Positions 1 through 9,162 of a stretch of DNA of 64,000 nt are shown here, in pieces. Location: assembly GCF_031880315.1 (NCBI RefSeq), contig NZ_CP134771.1, forward strand, positions 5,142,501 to 5,206,500. The letters are read 5' to 3'. Both the position numbers and the translations under genes were made by a program. Within the stretch, counting starts at the first letter, position 1. Every line of letters starts with the position of its first letter. The notes under the pieces were generated by a model. The model saw nothing but the letters and a program-made list of their open reading frames with translations. It made no database searches and was not told where the DNA came from. Origin of the DNA: Pseudomonas baltica (lineage in GTDB: Bacteria; Pseudomonadota; Gammaproteobacteria; Pseudomonadales; Pseudomonadaceae).

Positions 1-974
1 AGGGGCAAGGCAGCCTGGGTGGAACCATCGACTGGGCCCAAGGGTTGGCGGTGAACGTCGATCTCAAGGGCACCGGCCTGCCAGTAACGGTGGAGCCTTA
101 TGCGACTCTCGAAGTCACGCCGGCGCTCAACGTGCATATGAGTGGCGGTCGCCTGGCGGTTTCGGGCAACGTCGCCATTCCCAAGGGCAGTATCCTGGTA
201 CGCGAGTTGCCACCCTCAACGGTCAAGGTGTCGGACGATGCGATCATAGTCGGCACTCAGACGCAGGAGGGCAAGGCGCCCCTGGCGATCGCCATGGATA
301 TCAATGTCGATGTCGGCCAGGACAAACTCACCTTCAATGGTTTCGGCCTCAGCGCCAACCTGGTCGGGCGCGTGCACATCGGCGACAACCTCGACACCCG
401 CGGTGAGCTCAACCTCAAGGACGGCCGTTATGCCGCCTATGGCCAACGCCTGACCATCCGCCGGGCCCGGTTGTTCTTTGCCGGGCCTCTCGATCAGCCC
501 TATCTGGACATCGAGGCGATCCGTCAGGTCGATGATGTGATTGCTGGCATTCGCTTGACCGGCAGTGCCGAGCAGCCCACCAGTGAAGTCTTCGCGGAAC
601 CGGCGATGAGTCAGGAGCAGGCGTTGTCCTATCTGGTACTGGGTCGGCCCCTGAGCACCACGGGTGAAGATAACAACTTGCTGGCGCAAGCGGCGCTGGG
701 CCTGGGGCTGGCGGGCAGTTCGTCATTGACGGGGTCGGTGGCCAAGGACCTGGGTATCCAGGATTTCCAGCTCGACACTACCGGCAGCGGCACCACCACC
801 AACGTCGTGGCCAGCGGCAAGATCACCGATAAGCTCAGCTTGCGCTATGGGGTGGGTGTTTTCGAACCGGCCAACACCATCGCGTTGCGCTACCTGTTGA
901 GCAAGAAGGTCTATCTGGAGGTGGCCAGCGGCGTGGCCAGCTCGTTGGACATTTTCTACAAACGCGATTTCTAG
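1..974 (+). CDS. tamB: TamB, C-terminal part (5' truncated by window)
   Basis: The reading frame is open from the window edge, so only the last ~320 residues of a much larger protein are visible. The segment is beta-rich and ends with the typical TamB/DUF490 C-terminus, with an FxGPLDxPxLDIxA-type stretch, a LGRPLS segment and a final aromatic residue (KRDF). TamB is an inner-membrane-anchored, periplasm-spanning protein that works with the BamA-like TamA in outer-membrane protein assembly and lipid transport. The TTG at 45 is internal, not a start. A 7-bp hairpin (996-1012) lies between this gene and the convergent Mor-family gene. The family call rests on motif and character rather than on the full length. 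Confidence 0.85.
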   Translation, partial: GQGSLGGTIDWAQGLAVNVDLKGTGLPVTVEPYATLEVTPALNVHMSGGRLAVSGNVAIPKGSILVRELPPSTVKVSDDAIIVGTQTQEGKAPLAIAMDINVDVGQDKLTFNGFGLSANLVGRVHIGDNLDTRGELNLKDGRYAAYGQRLTIRRARLFFAGPLDQPYLDIEAIRQVDDVIAGIRLTGSAEQPTSEVFAEPAMSQEQALSYLVLGRPLSTTGEDNNLLAQAALGLGLAGSSSLTGSVAKDLGIQDFQLDTTGSGTTTNVVASGKITDKLSLRYGVGVFEPANTIALRYLLSKKVYLEVASGVASSLDIFYKRDF

Positions 975-1025
975 CGTCACGCCCGTGTGCCTGAAGCGCT
1001 GCTGGGCAGCGCTCCAGGCGCGGCA

Positions 1026-1406
1026 TTATCTGGTCACGGTATCCATGCGACGAATGTTGCCGATCTGGCGCAGGCTCAGCCCGTATTTGTCGGCCAGCGC
1101 TGTGCGCGAGCATCCGCGCATGCTGTCTTCATGGATCTGCTGATTGCGAAGTTGACGGGCGAAATGATCGGCCTTGGGGATTTCCAGCGAGGCACCGGCG
1201 AAGCGGTTGATCAGCGCGCGCAACGATTTGGGCGGTAGCGATTTGGCCAGCTTGGTGCGTTCGGCGTGCTTGGGGATGTACTTGGGGCGCCCGCCGAACA
1301 GCCGGGTAAGGCGGTAGGCCTGTTCGACACCGAGGCAATCCACCAAGGCTTGCAGGGATTTCGGCAGGTGAGTGACGTCGATACGTTTCAAGTCTTCGAT
1401 GTTCAT
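1026..1406 (-). CDS. Mor transcription activator family protein
   Basis: A 126-residue protein. The start was chosen at the ATG at 1406 because it is preceded by AAGGAAG; the same frame stays open upstream but without a good start. The N-terminal half contains LPKSLQ and GRPKYIPK segments. The C-terminal half has a helix-turn-helix ending in SRTALADKYGLSLRQIGNIRR, as in the Mor/C family of Mu-like phage middle and late activators. It stands alone on the chromosome with no phage genes beside it, so it is probably a domesticated regulator. Targets cannot be inferred. Confidence 0.7.
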   Translation of the reverse strand: MNIEDLKRIDVTHLPKSLQALVDCLGVEQAYRLTRLFGGRPKYIPKHAERTKLAKSLPPKSLRALINRFAGASLEIPKADHFARQLRNQQIHEDSMRGCSRTALADKYGLSLRQIGNIRRMDTVTR

Positions 1407-1723
1407 GGGACTTCCTTGTACAGCAGCAGAAAAATGAAAGTTGAGTCTTGGGCAAGACGCATTCTTTCCCAGCACTGCAGCTGGCTCTAGGTAACAAGGT
1501 CGTCGTATAGCGGGGATGTTTCTGATTGATCTGTAGGGGATTTTCCTTGGCGCTGTAGGGCGAATCTGCAGCAGTCGGCTCGACACCACTGAATGCCTGC
1601 AACCCGCGCCGAATGGGCTGCGCAGCCTAACGGAATGGCGGCATCTAGCAAAGTCTTGTGACATTCCCGTCGCCGATCTGGCAAAAAAACGGCGGGCTCA
1701 TCAGGAGCCCGCCGTCTTGGTTT
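1407..1723. other. Intergenic region upstream of the Mor-family gene
   Basis: This 317-base gap holds the 5' region of the Mor-family gene on its left and the terminator of the glycine-rich lipoprotein gene on its right. No convincing coding sequence or further repeat was seen. The frame upstream of the Mor-family ATG is open to 1664, but its translated sequence is unlike a protein of this organism. Confidence 0.5.
1683..1715 (-). terminator. Rho-independent terminator of the lipoprotein gene
   Basis: A perfect 11-bp stem (1689-1699 with 1705-1715) closes a 5-base loop. On the minus strand it is followed directly by a run of seven T, placed just past the stop of the glycine-rich lipoprotein gene. 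A T-rich run on the plus side could make it bidirectional. Confidence 0.85.
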
Positions 1724-1909
1724 TTATCGTCCCTGGAAACCTGGGCCGCCGCCAGGTCCGTGGCCGCCGCCACCACCGCCGCCGCCATAGCCGCCACCGC
1801 CACCACCGCCGTGACCGCCACCACCACCGCCTGGTGGCATGAATATCCAGCACCCACTCAACGTGAGGGTCAGTAGAATAGGAATCAACATTGTGATTCG
1901 ACGAAGCAT
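1724..1909 (-). CDS. Small glycine-rich lipoprotein
   Basis: A 61-residue protein starting at the ATG at 1909 behind GAGGA. The N-terminal stretch MLRRITMLIPILL leads into a lipobox LSGC, so it should be lipid-anchored after signal peptidase II cleavage. The mature part is almost entirely glycine with a few His and Tyr in GGGGH/GGGGY units, so it is low-complexity and probably disordered. No enzymatic function can be inferred. Proteins of this composition are common in Pseudomonas envelopes. A strong terminator follows. Confidence 0.65.
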   Translation of the reverse strand: MLRRITMLIPILLTLTLSGCWIFMPPGGGGGGHGGGGGGGYGGGGGGGGHGPGGGPGFQGR

Positions 1910-2064
1910 CTGCAAGTCCTCATGTTCGTAAAGGCGCCTGTGCCAAATCGGCTTCCGGCGCTGTAACATGTGACCGCATAATCGCCTTGGCATCCCGCGC
2001 ACTGGGTATGCAGTTGGTGAGAGGGTTGATACAGACTCGATACAAACGCAATCAGGAACCGGTA

Positions 2065-2256
2065 ATGACTCAGTCCCAACGCATCAAATACTCCCTGTTG
2101 ATCGCCGTGGCCACGCTGGCCATCATGCTCGGGTTGTCCTATCTGCAAGCCCATGGCGTGATCACTGAAAAGGCCTTTCAGTACCTCGCCATGGGTGTCG
2201 CCGTGGTGGTCGTGATCATCAATGGGGTCATGCGCCGCAAAGTCATTCGTTCCTGA
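2065..2256 (+). CDS. Small inner-membrane protein, function unknown
   Basis: A 63-residue protein. The ATG at 2065 is preceded by AGGA at good spacing, so it is preferred over in-frame triplets upstream. It shows two hydrophobic helices (about residues 9-25 and 37-54) with a short loop and a basic C-terminus (MRRKVIRS), suggesting a two-pass protein with a cytoplasmic tail. The family is not recognised. Confidence 0.7.
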   Translation: MTQSQRIKYSLLIAVATLAIMLGLSYLQAHGVITEKAFQYLAMGVAVVVVIINGVMRRKVIRS

Positions 2257-2265
2257 GACGGCCGT

Positions 2266-2649
2266 TCACGGTGCTTTCATTTGCAGCAAGGCCTCGGCGT
2301 CGGCACTCAGGCAGTAGTGCTTGTCGATATCGAGGAGGATCACGCCATCACTGCCCAGGCGCTTGAGCACCTCGCGCACGCTCAGGAATGATGAGCTCAC
2401 GCCATGGGCATCCAGGTAACTGTGCACGCCACGTACGCCGATCTTGAGTTGGTTGCGGTGGGCATCGAGCAGGGCATCGAGCACCTTCAAGCGAATCAGG
2501 CTGGTGCGCAGGCCAAAGTGCTTGAGCAGCGCCTTGATGCCATCGTAATCCACCCGCTCGACCGACGAGCCTTCCTCGCTGCTGCGTGAGCGGCGCTGCA
2601 GCGTTCTGCGCTGTGAGCGGTCGATGGCGGGAGAGCCGAGGTTGTGCAT
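2266..2649 (-). CDS. Fur-like winged-helix protein lacking the metal/dimer domain
   Basis: A 127-residue protein. After a basic, Ser/Arg-rich N-terminus of ~30 residues it carries a winged-helix region resembling the Fur DNA-binding domain: GLRTSLIRLKVLDALLDAH, then SSSFLSVREVLKRLGSDGVI and a beta wing. The His/Cys-rich dimerisation and metal-binding half of Fur/Zur is absent. Pseudomonas homologues are usually called Fe2+/Zn2+ uptake regulation protein. Metal regulation is uncertain because the sensing ligands are not visible. It lies downstream of, and on the same strand as, the large toxin-like gene, 140 bases away. Confidence 0.6.
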   Translation of the reverse strand: MHNLGSPAIDRSQRRTLQRRSRSSEEGSSVERVDYDGIKALLKHFGLRTSLIRLKVLDALLDAHRNQLKIGVRGVHSYLDAHGVSSSFLSVREVLKRLGSDGVILLDIDKHYCLSADAEALLQMKAP

Positions 2650-2789
2650 GCGAATGCTCCTTTTCAGTCAGTCCGGAAAACAGTCTCTCTAGACAAGACG
2701 AACGAAACGGCGAAATCCACACCCTTGTGCAAAAAAAGATGTGGATCGGCTGGTTTGATTGCGCTCGCGGCATGCGTTATATCCGGCCG

Positions 2790-5700
2790 CTACGGGCGCC
2801 CGGGCTGGCTTCGGGACAGCAGCGTTATCAGCAGCGCAACTGAATCTGCATTGGCGAGGATGATACGCTGACGCACCGCATCGTTGTGCATGAAAGCCTG
2901 TCGAGCGTCCTGCAGGTTTTTCTGCTTGCTGGTTTTGAGCACGAGACTGAAAGCCGGGCCATCGGCATCGGTGATGTCACGTCTGACACCGTTGTCCAGC
3001 ACGGTAAAGAGCTCGGCTGTCGGCGTTTGGGCATTGAGTGCCTGATTCTGCGCCTTGGCGATGGTCTGCAGCAACGCCTGACCGTTGGGGCCCGTCGCGT
3101 CGATCATGTCCAGATAGGGCGCCGAGGCTTCCAGGTAGGCGATGTCTTCGGTGCCACTGACAATGTGTGAAAGTTCGTGAATCAACGAGGTCGCGCGAAA
3201 GTGCGAAGGGATGTCGAAGCTGCGCTGGCTACGCCGCACGGCACCGCGCAAGACCGGCGGTATATCGAAAAACGTATCGGTGAGGAAGATTCGGCGGCGC
3301 ACATCCTTCGGGTCGGTGGAGGCGACGATAAACGACACCCCTGGCTTGTTGAGGCCGAATACATAGCGGGGCGAAGTCTGTGTATCCATGCTGGCATCCA
3401 TCAGTTCGGCCAAGATCTGGCCGGTCGCGCGCCTGACGTCATTGACCAACTTTGCCGGCACCGTGGTCAGCGAAAAGAATTGCTTGAGTACCTCCTGGCT
3501 GGTGCTCGGTATGCTTGACTGCCCTGGCGCGACATTCAGGGCGTCCATGCAGCGTTCGAGATAACGCTGCGCCCTGGCATGGGCGCGGACAAGTTTTTTG
3601 GCATTGCCGGGATAATACCGATGCATGTCCGCCATGCCTGAGGCCTGGGTGATGAACACCGCATCGATTTCGCGCTGCAGTGTTCGCTGGTCGTTCTGGT
3701 TGCTCCACGCACAGCCACCCCCCGCCAGGCCTTGGCGTATTTCCATCTCCCAATGGCCTTGGGCAGTGCGGCGCAGCGGTGGCCCCTCGCGGTGATCATC
3801 GACGATCGTCAAGCGGCCCTCAAGTTTGCGCACCTGATACACCTTACCGGCGACGGCGGCGTAGCGTTTTGCGGTCACCGCGTCGAGATAGATGCCGGCG
3901 GTGGAGTCGGTCTGCAGTGATCCAAGGGTAATATCGGTTGCTACGAATTCCTGCAGGCGCACCTTCAATTCGGGCGGAATATCATTGAAACGCCATGAAA
4001 ACTCGGTATCGACGTCGGAGACTGTGTTCGCCAGCAAGGCGTCGGTACCTAGTCGCTGCCGGCGGGACGTGCGCTGCGCGATCAGGCTCACTATGGCGGC
4101 GCTGAACTGCGACATGGCTTGCCCCCATTCATGCTGGGCCAACGCTGTGGCCGAGCCCCTGATCCACTGCGCACTTTGCCAAGCGCATAACACCAGGGCG
4201 ACCCGGCCATTGGCAAATGACAACCCGGTTGCGACCAGTTGTTTCAACAGGCCGGCGGTGACCGCATAATCCCGTTGCTCGCTGGTAACGATCTGGCTTC
4301 TGGCCAGGCGCAGCAAATACGCTAGCGAATCCTTGAACAGGTAATCGACGACATTGCCGGCGACGGGCTGATAGGTGAGGCGCGTTTGGGCGGGACGTGG
4401 CATGGGGTGTTCGAAATCCGGGCCGGTGCTGGTCTCGAACCGTGGCACCGTGAGGCCGCCGTGGCTGTATCGCGAGCGCACGGCACCGTCGATTCGCTGC
4501 AGCACCAGATCCTGTAAATCACCGCTGCCACGCATTTTTTCCATGAGATCTGGCTCGTCACGATACTCGCGAAACACGAAGCCGGTGTGGAAGGTGGCGA
4601 GCAATACCAGCGGGCCGGACGTCTGCGCGGCGTTACCGAGTAGATAGACCCCGGCGACCCGGTCAGGAGCCACGTGGTCGGCAGCCAGCAGGCACAGGGG
4701 ACGAATGACGTAGTTATCGCCTGGTGGCGCCTGGCGAGCCAGCGGGTCGGGCATGTCCAGGAGGGCTTCGATGAGCGTGTAGGCCTGGATACTGAGTTCG
4801 CCTTTGAGTTTTGCCTCGATCGCGGCATCCAGCAGGGTCAGCGGGATGTGTCGATGGAAGAGCGTACGCCGCTGGGCGTAGTCGGCATCGCCCGGCAGGA
4901 ATTTGTTTTCCAGTTGGCTCAAGTAGTGCCTGCCTATGTCCAGGCGCTGCGCCAGTTCGGTGACATAGTCGGGTGTCAGCCCTGCGGGGACCGGCGTCTG
5001 GCCGCGCAGGCTGATCTTGATCGGGATGCCTGGCGCTGCCATGGCGCGGTGCAGCGCGTATTCGGCCAGCGACAGATCGAGCGCAGGAAAACTGACGCCC
5101 CCGGCGCCGCTGATCAGGCCTTCGGCCGCGGCGCTGAAGTAGAATCCGGACTTGAATTTTTCCGCTACTTGCACGCGAATCTGACCGACCTCCAGCTTTG
5201 CCGAGGGAAAGCTCAGGGTCAAGGCCGCTTGCAGATGTTCGGTGGCGTAACCGATGGCCGACTGGATGCCGAACAGGTAGTGTGACTCGCGTGTTTGGCT
5301 GAATGTGAGACGCTGCAGGTTGTCCAGGTAAAGTTTGACGTCGGTGCTGCTGGCATTACGAATCCAGGAGGGGATCAACTGTTTCAGGTGATCGCTGTAC
5401 AGGGTGCTGGCTATTTCATCGAGCTGGTAGTCGAGCCCTAGTGGGGCGGCACATCGATCAACATACGCAAGCCACAACGCACCGGGGTAGCGAGTCTTGC
5501 GTGCTCGATTGAAGGCCCCCTCGGCGGTGAATATCTGCCGGGTCTCGTCGCTGCGTTGCAGGTATCGGGCATAGTCAGCCTCTTCGACGAATGTCTCGAT
5601 CTGCAGGGGCTGTTGCGGCTCGCTCTGCAGGTTGCCCGACAATGCCGGGTGGAATCGCTCGGCGATCAGCGTCAGCCAGCCAGCCTGTGTTTGCGGGGCC

Positions 5701-7916
5701 CGCAACAGGCTTAACAACTCGGCCTTGCAGTCGGCCAGCGAATCGAACGCCACCGCGCCCATGAGGTGTGAGCACAGCACTACCCGGCCTTCTGGCTCCA
5801 GGCCGAGGCTGAGGACAATGACATTGCTCAGAGGAATCGCGAAAGCATTACCGGGCAAGCGCAGGTTGACGCGGTTAACCTCGATTCGTTGGTCCCCGAG
5901 CGCAAAGCGCATGGCGCGCTTCGGACGGTCCACCACCTGCCTGAGCCAGGTCCTGACCCATGCGTTGGCTTGATCGGCCTCGTCGCCCATGGTCAATTCT
6001 TCGCGCAACAGGGCCTGGCGAATCTGCAGGCTTTCGCCATGGGCATCGATCTGTGTGGCACCCACCCGTTGCGGGTAATTGTTGAAACGATGAAATTGCC
6101 CGACCCAGGCATTCTTTGCGCCTTTGGCCACATTATCGAGCAGACGATTGAGCAGGTGTGCGTCCAACCGTTCGATGACGCATTCGTCGTCATCGGTGAT
6201 CACACAGTCGTCAGGCAATACGGTGGCGGGGCTCCGGGCCAATCGACCCAGTACCAGGGTCAGCAGTGTTTCGCGCGCACGGTCGTCGCCTGCGGGCGCT
6301 GACGAATCAGATACCCAGATGGATTCGGCCCGCAGCCAGGGGGGACCGAGCATGGCCAGTTGCAAATCGATCTGGTGGTTCAGACAGCGCTTGAGGTCAG
6401 GCTGGGAGGCGCGAATTTCACTGAACCGGGTCTGCAGTGCGAACACTCGCAGGTAGGCAGCGGATGCTGGCGTCGTGGCGCGCGGCGTCGAGGTCGTAGA
6501 GACCTTACTGGCCCACCGGGATGATTGGCGCAGTTGCAGCAAGGCGGGCGCCAACAGGCCGCGGATATCCAAGGCGTCATCCAGGCTGGCCGTAACTTCA
6601 TCAGGGGCAGTGCCGCGCTGCGCTATGGCCAGTGCCAGATTGCTTTGCTGGGTGGTGACGATCGAGCGCAGGCGCTCGACGAACACCGGTTCAGTAATGT
6701 GGACGAGCCGAACTTCGATGTTTTTCATGACATTCAACGGCGCCAGGTTCTGACCGCCGATGGCTTCGTCGAGTAATACCTTTTGCGCCGGGTCGGTGAG
6801 CCAGGTGCTCAATGCCTGTGCATCGGCACAGTGCAGCAGGCCGACACGGGCACTGAACAGGAACAACGCTGTGCTGGCCGGATTACTGTCGGTCAGGGCA
6901 AAGGTGCCGGCGAGCTCTATGCTCGCCAGCGCTCCGGAATGCAAGGCGATCCGGTGGGCGCGCAGAGGTGTCGCGCTGTTCACCGGGTTGGCACGCAACA
7001 AGCTGCGCAACCAAATCAGGCTGACAGTATCAATCGTTTGCTCGTGCGCGCCCTGCAGTAGGGCCACGTAGTAGTGGTGCGCCAGTGCCCGGGCGGCCTG
7101 TTGCAGGCGAGATCGGCCCTGGCTGTCCTCAGTCGCCCAGAAATTGCCGAGGGCATCTGCAAAAGAGGTGTTGAGACGGTTGATCGAAAAGCTGAAGGCA
7201 TCGTCGAACGCGTTCTGACGCTCCGTCGACAACAGCTCGCCCTGCGGGTCGACCAACCGGGTGCGGGTGTCATGGGGCGACGGTACAGCGCAGAAATCGT
7301 CGAGTGCGACGTCCACGAGTCGGCGCGTCTGCCGCACATCGGTGGCGTCTTGCAGCGCAGTGACCTGATAGACCCAACTGTCAGGTTCGCTGTCCAGCGT
7401 CGCAGCGAGCCTGGTCAGGTCGCTGTGCAGACTGTCCTGAAGGACCCCGCGCAGACCGGGCAGTCGCAATAAGGTAGCGTCCCAGCCTTGGAGCAAGCCT
7501 TGCTGGCGGCTGAGGAAATTTTCCATCCAGTAGTCGAAAGGTGAGCTGGACAGCAGCTCGGCGCTGACCTGTTGGTCGTCACCTTCGCCATAGCGTTCGA
7601 TCAACGCCAGATCGAGCAGATGACGGTCGGCGAACCGCTCGACCGCGCAGAGTGGCAAGCACAGGTAGACCGTTGTGATCGCTATGTCGGTATGGCTGAT
7701 CATCAAGGCATCGGCGAATTCATGGCAGGTCCAGCCGGGAGCGCTCAGGCGATCGATGCGTAGCGGCGGCGACGTTTGCCAGGGCGTCTGGCAGAGCGCC
7801 GCGAGGATCTGGGCTTCGTTGATGGACAGTTCGTTGGTTTGGCGTGCATGGGCCAATTGGCGTGCGAAGGCGTTGCGCAGCGAGTGGGCGTGGAAGCAGG
7901 GCAGGGTGGTGGTCAT
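2790..7916 (-). CDS. Large toxin-like protein with dermonecrotic-toxin-type region and aspzincin metallopeptidase domain
   Basis: A 1708-residue protein with no evident signal peptide or membrane-rich segment. The N-terminal and central regions resemble the large Pseudomonas proteins annotated as dermonecrotic toxin domain (DUF6543) proteins; examples are the PGALWLAYVDR block and the segment around DNYVIRPLCLLAADHVAPDR. Near the C-terminus IHELSH (His1580-His1584) is followed by GTEDIAYL. This is the zinc motif of the aspzincin (M35-like) peptidases, where the GTxD aspartate is the third ligand. The inferred role is a secreted or injected effector that cleaves a host or competitor protein. 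It is a single gene with no visible immunity partner or secretion genes next to it. Confidence 0.65.
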   Translation of the reverse strand: MTTTLPCFHAHSLRNAFARQLAHARQTNELSINEAQILAALCQTPWQTSPPLRIDRLSAPGWTCHEFADALMISHTDIAITTVYLCLPLCAVERFADRHLLDLALIERYGEGDDQQVSAELLSSSPFDYWMENFLSRQQGLLQGWDATLLRLPGLRGVLQDSLHSDLTRLAATLDSEPDSWVYQVTALQDATDVRQTRRLVDVALDDFCAVPSPHDTRTRLVDPQGELLSTERQNAFDDAFSFSINRLNTSFADALGNFWATEDSQGRSRLQQAARALAHHYYVALLQGAHEQTIDTVSLIWLRSLLRANPVNSATPLRAHRIALHSGALASIELAGTFALTDSNPASTALFLFSARVGLLHCADAQALSTWLTDPAQKVLLDEAIGGQNLAPLNVMKNIEVRLVHITEPVFVERLRSIVTTQQSNLALAIAQRGTAPDEVTASLDDALDIRGLLAPALLQLRQSSRWASKVSTTSTPRATTPASAAYLRVFALQTRFSEIRASQPDLKRCLNHQIDLQLAMLGPPWLRAESIWVSDSSAPAGDDRARETLLTLVLGRLARSPATVLPDDCVITDDDECVIERLDAHLLNRLLDNVAKGAKNAWVGQFHRFNNYPQRVGATQIDAHGESLQIRQALLREELTMGDEADQANAWVRTWLRQVVDRPKRAMRFALGDQRIEVNRVNLRLPGNAFAIPLSNVIVLSLGLEPEGRVVLCSHLMGAVAFDSLADCKAELLSLLRAPQTQAGWLTLIAERFHPALSGNLQSEPQQPLQIETFVEEADYARYLQRSDETRQIFTAEGAFNRARKTRYPGALWLAYVDRCAAPLGLDYQLDEIASTLYSDHLKQLIPSWIRNASSTDVKLYLDNLQRLTFSQTRESHYLFGIQSAIGYATEHLQAALTLSFPSAKLEVGQIRVQVAEKFKSGFYFSAAAEGLISGAGGVSFPALDLSLAEYALHRAMAAPGIPIKISLRGQTPVPAGLTPDYVTELAQRLDIGRHYLSQLENKFLPGDADYAQRRTLFHRHIPLTLLDAAIEAKLKGELSIQAYTLIEALLDMPDPLARQAPPGDNYVIRPLCLLAADHVAPDRVAGVYLLGNAAQTSGPLVLLATFHTGFVFREYRDEPDLMEKMRGSGDLQDLVLQRIDGAVRSRYSHGGLTVPRFETSTGPDFEHPMPRPAQTRLTYQPVAGNVVDYLFKDSLAYLLRLARSQIVTSEQRDYAVTAGLLKQLVATGLSFANGRVALVLCAWQSAQWIRGSATALAQHEWGQAMSQFSAAIVSLIAQRTSRRQRLGTDALLANTVSDVDTEFSWRFNDIPPELKVRLQEFVATDITLGSLQTDSTAGIYLDAVTAKRYAAVAGKVYQVRKLEGRLTIVDDHREGPPLRRTAQGHWEMEIRQGLAGGGCAWSNQNDQRTLQREIDAVFITQASGMADMHRYYPGNAKKLVRAHARAQRYLERCMDALNVAPGQSSIPSTSQEVLKQFFSLTTVPAKLVNDVRRATGQILAELMDASMDTQTSPRYVFGLNKPGVSFIVASTDPKDVRRRIFLTDTFFDIPPVLRGAVRRSQRSFDIPSHFRATSLIHELSHIVSGTEDIAYLEASAPYLDMIDATGPNGQALLQTIAKAQNQALNAQTPTAELFTVLDNGVRRDITDADGPAFSLVLKTSKQKNLQDARQAFMHNDAVRQRIILANADSVALLITLLSRSQPGRP

Positions 7917-8080
7917 GTTCGCGGCTCCTGGCGACGGGGAGTGGCCGACGCTGGGCCACGGAGCCTGGGAGCATAGGGTTGCCAGCAGGTGGCGCTGCGC
8001 TAGATATTGCTAGTGGATTGACAGCCCGGCTGTGGCCAGGAATTAATGGCAGCCGGTACATCCAACGGGAGGGACGAGCC

Positions 8081-9112
8081 ATGTCGCAGACAAGCCACGC
8101 TGCAGATGCATCGACGGTGCATCTTTCGTTCGTCGAGTTGACCGCGCTGCTGCAGCGGATTTTCGAGCGTCATGGCACCCGCCCTGAGGTGGCGCAATGC
8201 CTGGCGTTCAACTGCGCCAGCGCGCAACGCGATGCGGCGCACAGCCATGGCGTCTTTCGTATTCCGGGTTACCTGTCGACCTTGGCCAGCGGCTGGGTGG
8301 ATGGCAAGGCCGTACCGGTGGTCGAGGACATCGCCAGCGGTTTCGTTGGTGTCGACGCCGCCAACGGCTTCGCCCAGCCGGCATTGGCCGCTGCGCGCGG
8401 GCTGCTGATCGACAAGGTGCGCAGCGCCGGGATTGCCGTGCTGGCGATCCGTAATTCCCATCACTTTGCCGCGCTGTGGCCCGATGTCGAGCCCTTCGCC
8501 CGTGAGGGGCTGGTGGCGTTGAGCGTGGTCAACAGCATGACCTGCGTGGTGCCGCACGGCGCCAGGAAGCCGGTGTTCGGCACCAATCCGATAGCATTCG
8601 CTGCCCCTTGTCACGGTCGTGATCCGATCGTTTTCGACATGGCCACCAGCGCCCTGGCCCATGGCGATGTGCAGATCGCCGCGCGCGACGGTCATGAGGT
8701 CCCGCCCGGCAGCGGCGTCGATCGTTTGGGTCATCCGACTCAGGACCCTGAAGCCATTCTCGACGGTGGCGCGTTGCTGCCCTTCGGCGGCCACAAGGGC
8801 TCGGCCTTGTCGATGATGATCGAACTGCTGGCGGCCGCCCTCACCGGCGGGCATTTCTCTTTCGAGTTCGATTGGTCTGGCCACCCAGGCGCGAGGACGC
8901 CCTGGACCGGGCAGCTGATCATCGTCATTGATCCAGATAAAAGCCGGGGCGCACCTTTCGCTCAGCGCAGTGAAGTCCTGGTCAAACAGATGGAGGCAGC
9001 TGGGTTGACGCGAATGGCGGGGGATCGACGCTATGCGGCGCGTGCTCGAGCTGAAGTGGAGGGTATTGCCTTGCGTGCCAGCGAGCTGCGCGATCTTGAA
9101 GGGTTCTTGTAA
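8081..9112 (+). CDS. Malate/L-lactate dehydrogenase family oxidoreductase (piperideine/pyrroline-2-carboxylate reductase-like)
   Basis: A 343-residue protein; the ATG at 8081 follows GGGAGGG and is chosen over a long upstream extension. It has the fold signature of the Ldh_2 family: an AHSHGVFRIPGY motif near residue 50, the SHHFAALW segment and a GGHKGSALSMMIELL block near residue 250. Family members of this length in Pseudomonas include DpkA, an NADPH-dependent reductase of cyclic imino acids in D-lysine and D-proline catabolism. The exact substrate is inferred. It is monocistronic and divergent from the toxin gene. Confidence 0.75.
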   Translation: MSQTSHAADASTVHLSFVELTALLQRIFERHGTRPEVAQCLAFNCASAQRDAAHSHGVFRIPGYLSTLASGWVDGKAVPVVEDIASGFVGVDAANGFAQPALAAARGLLIDKVRSAGIAVLAIRNSHHFAALWPDVEPFAREGLVALSVVNSMTCVVPHGARKPVFGTNPIAFAAPCHGRDPIVFDMATSALAHGDVQIAARDGHEVPPGSGVDRLGHPTQDPEAILDGGALLPFGGHKGSALSMMIELLAAALTGGHFSFEFDWSGHPGARTPWTGQLIIVIDPDKSRGAPFAQRSEVLVKQMEAAGLTRMAGDRRYAARARAEVEGIALRASELRDLEGFL

Positions 9113-9162
9113 CGGCGCTTGCTGCATGCAGCGAGAGGCAGGCCCCTCACTGCATCACTGGA

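Noticed and set aside
835..1113. Minus-strand frame over the tamB end
   Set aside because: Composition is that of an antisense frame of a GC-rich gene; no SD, and it overlaps two well supported genes.
1407..1664. N-terminal extension of the Mor-family gene
   Set aside because: The frame is open, but its residues are Arg/Pro/Cys-rich and atypical, and the ATG at 1406 has a good SD.
8000..9127. Long minus-strand frame opposite the Ldh_2-family gene
   Set aside because: A 375-codon antisense frame created by GC-rich codon bias; no domain, and the plus-strand frame has clear family motifs.
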